From positions 1 through 8,129 of the forward strand of contig JAURHZ010000098.1 in the NCBI GenBank assembly GCA_030833025.1: 8,129 bases of DNA, given 5' to 3'. The notes under the pieces were generated by a model. It did not search any database. It had not been told where the DNA came from and saw only the letters and a program-made list of their open reading frames with translations. This stretch comes from Armatimonadota bacterium (GTDB taxonomy: Bacteria; Armatimonadota; Armatimonadia; Armatimonadales; Armatimonadaceae). This document shows, piece after piece, positions 5,707-8,129 of this stretch. The number at the start of each line of letters is the position of its first letter. The stretch's first letter is position 1. The position numbers and the translations under genes are program-made.

Positions 5707-8129
5707 CTAACCGTTCAGCGCTTCCTTGAGTGCGGCGGCACGCTTTTTGGCCGTTTCTGCATCCGCTGGGGCCACACCTGGCAGAGCCGCGTATTTTGTA
5801 TACGCCTCAATGGCCTTTGTCCAAGCCATCTCTTGGTCTGGCTCGCTGCTGAGACCAAAGTCATCGTAGGCACGCGCCAGACGATCCCATGCCTCAGCCA
5901 TGTCAGCCTTCAGCTTGGTCGCGCCTTCAAAGTCAGCAATCGCCTTCTGTAGCTCAGGAACCGACTTACGACCAGATTTTCGCATATACGCGATGCCTCG
6001 GTTGTACAGCGATGTCGCATCCATCGGGTTCGCCATTATCACTGTGTTGTAATCGGCGATAGCCGCATCGAACTCAGCAGCGCCCTTGGTCGGCGTTGCA
6101 GCCTTGGATGTACCGACAACGATATTTGCTCCAGCCCTTGCCGTGAGCGCATCGATATCCGGCTTGCCCGCGAGCATCAGAATCTTGGTGGCATCCGCAA
6201 TCACTGCAGGGGAGTCCTTGAGCGCCTGATTGACTTGGAGACGTACACGGATTGCATCGATGTCCATCGGGGTCTTGGTGATCACAGCGTTCAAGTCAAG
6301 AATCGCAGCCTTGTAGTCCGGAGGGGTCAGCTGGAGATATGCAGCTGCACGGTTCATTTGGACGGCGACCGATTCCTTGCTGTTTGGATTGGCGGCGAGA
6401 ATCCGGCTGTATTCCGCGATCGCCTTTGCAAAGTCCTTAGTTGCTAAGAGAACATCTGCACGCGTTGCCGTGCCATCTGCGTCTTTAGGATCCTTTGCCA
6501 AGACCTTGTCAGCTGCTGCGAGAACAGCATCAGCATCTGCTTTGAGCTTCGACTTTTCGTACTGCTTGTATGCAGCCGAAAGGATATTTTTCAGACCAGC
6601 AAGCTGTCCGCCATCGAGCTGTGATGCTTTGGCAAAGTCCTTACCTGCAGCCGTGAAGTCTCCCTTGTTAAAGAACTGGACACCGCGGTTTGTGTAGAGG
6701 ATGGCTGAGTCTTTGGCATCCGGAGCTGCATCGATGAGTTTTGTGTACTGCCCGATCAGCATGTCGGCATTTTTGGTACCGCCGGTGCTCTCCAGTGCGA
6801 GGACTCGGAGGCGCTCAATTTCAGGCTTATTGGTGTTAGCAGCAGGAGCAGCTGCGAGGAACGCATCAAAGTCTGCAATGGCTTCCGTGAACTGCTTTGC
6901 GTTAAAGCGTGCCCGTCCGCGACCTTCCAGCGCATTAATGTCACCAGTTTTCGCCGCGAGGAGACCGGTGTAGGCAGCGATTGCTGCTTCAAACTTTCCT
7001 TGTAGTGACAGGCCATCCGCACGAACCAGGAGCATATCCGCTTGTCCTGCATTGATTGCCAGCGACTTGTCGGCAGCACTTAGCGCGAGATCCAAGTTGG
7101 CACCCGGTTTGTCATCGGCAAGCGAGAACGCTGCAGCAGCCAAGTCATGCCACATCACGGCATCGTTTGGATTGGCTGCGAGATAGGCTTGATAATCGGC
7201 GATAGCGGCGGTCGGGTTTGCCGGTGTTGCTTTCATGTATGCAACTGCGCGGAACTTATAGACATCCTTACCAGCCGTTGCTCCCGCTTTCGAAAGATAG
7301 CTGGTGTACGTTCCGATTGCGCCAGCGTAGTCCTTGACTTGCAGCTGAACGGCTCCGAGGTCCTTGATGATGTTGACATCGGTTGGTTTGAGCGTAACCA
7401 GAGTCTTGTAGTCTGCAACCGAGAGATCAAACTTGTCGGTTTGGAAGAGAGCCGCTGCACGTGCTTGGAGGGCATCCGCGTTCTTAGGGTTGGCTTTTAT
7501 CCCTTCCGAGAGGTCTGCGATAGCGGGCTCGTACTTCTTCTGCGAAAGATAGAGGCTTGCGCGATTGAGGTGGATATCGAGCTTTGCTGCTGCATCGGTG
7601 ACCAATGGCAGTGCAGTGGTGTAGTCGGCGATGGCCTTATCGGTGTCTGGAGGTGTCAGTGATTCGTAAGCGAAGGCGCGGTTAATAAGACTATCTGTAC
7701 GATTGGCAGAACGCTTGAGGACTTCTGAGCAGTCAGCCACTGCGGCTGGCCACTGAGCGAGGAGGATGTTGCAGTACGCACGCTTGTCAAAGCTCTCAAG
7801 CACAAGGTCTTGTGTCGGTGTTGCTTTAGGATTTAGCTCGATGACTTTGGTGAAGTCTGCGATAGCTGCTTTCGCATCGGGTTTGGGAAGCGAAATCAAT
7901 GCCAGACCGCGGTTAAAGTAACCTGCCGGTGCCGCTGGGCGCATTTTGATTACCGTTGCGTAATCAGCAACCGCTTTGTCAAACTGCTTGAGCTGGAATA
8001 GCATGCCAGCACGCTCAGAGTAGGCGGTTGTGTAATCTGGACGAGCCTTGACTGCGGCATCGAGCTTGGTCAATGCCTCCTGTAGCTTGCCATCTTTTGC
8101 GAGTGCACGGGCTTCGTTTACAAGCGCCC
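5707..8129 (-). CDS. Large tetratricopeptide-repeat (TPR) protein, N-terminus outside window
   Basis: The frame is open from the TAG at 5707 to the right edge, giving 807 residues. A TTG at 8073 could be read as a start, but the 18 codons before it (ALVNEARALAKDGKLQEA) continue the same helical repeat without a break, so the gene is partial. I count about 20 tandem TPR-like units of 34-40 residues. Each has the usual small residues at helix A (for example YFNRGLALI, LYNRGIAYM) and the 'AIADYxxVIxxNP' pattern in helix B and the inter-repeat turn. No catalytic domain, signal peptide or membrane segment appears in this part, and the chain ends seven residues after a final alanine/lysine-rich helix. 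TPR arrays form superhelical scaffolds that bind partner proteins; partner and location are unknown. Several units carry proline-rich insertions between helices A and B. A terminator follows the stop, so it is the last or only gene of its transcript. Confidence 0.93.
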   Translation of the reverse strand, partial: ALVNEARALAKDGKLQEALTKLDAAVKARPDYTTAYSERAGMLFQLKQFDKAVADYATVIKMRPAAPAGYFNRGLALISLPKPDAKAAIADFTKVIELNPKATPTQDLVLESFDKRAYCNILLAQWPAAVADCSEVLKRSANRTDSLINRAFAYESLTPPDTDKAIADYTTALPLVTDAAAKLDIHLNRASLYLSQKKYEPAIADLSEGIKANPKNADALQARAAALFQTDKFDLSVADYKTLVTLKPTDVNIIKDLGAVQLQVKDYAGAIGTYTSYLSKAGATAGKDVYKFRAVAYMKATPANPTAAIADYQAYLAANPNDAVMWHDLAAAAFSLADDKPGANLDLALSAADKSLAINAGQADMLLVRADGLSLQGKFEAAIAAYTGLLAAKTGDINALEGRGRARFNAKQFTEAIADFDAFLAAAPAANTNKPEIERLRVLALESTGGTKNADMLIGQYTKLIDAAPDAKDSAILYTNRGVQFFNKGDFTAAGKDFAKASQLDGGQLAGLKNILSAAYKQYEKSKLKADADAVLAAADKVLAKDPKDADGTATRADVLLATKDFAKAIAEYSRILAANPNSKESVAVQMNRAAAYLQLTPPDYKAAILDLNAVITKTPMDIDAIRVRLQVNQALKDSPAVIADATKILMLAGKPDIDALTARAGANIVVGTSKAATPTKGAAEFDAAIADYNTVIMANPMDATSLYNRGIAYMRKSGRKSVPELQKAIADFEGATKLKADMAEAWDRLARAYDDFGLSSEPDQEMAWTKAIEAYTKYAALPGVAPADAETAKKRAAALKEALNG

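Noticed and set aside
7147..7662. 171-codon plus-strand open frame opposite the TPR gene
   Set aside because: It is antisense to well-formed TPR repeats and has a cysteine/valine-rich translation typical of a mirrored alanine/aspartate-rich frame.
8071..8073. TTG as the start of the TPR protein
   Set aside because: The frame continues upstream to the window edge with repeat-like sequence, so the start is outside the window. GGAGG upstream (8076-8081 region) is part of the coding sequence and is probably coincidental.

Overview
This window comes from a bacterial chromosome of moderate GC content (judged by eye, not counted). Genes are closely packed, TTG is used as a start codon alongside ATG, and intrinsic terminators are present. 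The gene set (a GH95-type fucosidase, a CrtI desaturase with a 'GPSWYWMPDVFE' N-terminal motif, aspartate-route NAD synthesis and a very long TPR protein) suggests a free-living heterotroph that makes carotenoids. I cannot assign a phylum from sequence alone; Armatimonadota, Bacteroidota-like or related lineages are guesses only.

Layout. Positions 1-176 (+) hold the last codons of a GH95-like alpha-L-fucosidase. After a 109-bp spacer with a perfect 17-bp inverted repeat, a phytoene desaturase gene (crtI, +) runs to 1761. It converges, with only 6 bp between the stop codons, on a minus-strand nadC-nadA-nadB operon (5268 down to 1768) that encodes the whole de novo route from aspartate to nicotinate mononucleotide. 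nadC diverges from a plus-strand tRNA with a CAU anticodon (5433-5509), which has its own sigma70-like promoter and a terminator starting 4 nt after the CCA end. The right-hand 2.4 kb (5707-8129, minus) is the C-terminal part of a protein made almost entirely of TPR repeats. It is followed by its own terminator, and its true N-terminus lies outside the window.

How the genes work together. NadB oxidises aspartate to iminoaspartate, NadA condenses this with dihydroxyacetone phosphate to quinolinate, and NadC converts quinolinate to nicotinate mononucleotide. Tight spacing (21 bp and 3 bp) and shared orientation support one transcript. crtI, the fucosidase and the TPR gene have no evident functional link to the operon.

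Overall this is mostly ordinary housekeeping sequence. The points worth a second look are the palindrome in front of crtI, the stop-codon-spanning hairpin between crtI and nadB, the nadC start against the tRNA promoter, the unusual pairs in the tRNA, and the loop insertions in the TPR protein. I found no CRISPR array, insertion sequence or phage gene, and no convincing undescribed system.
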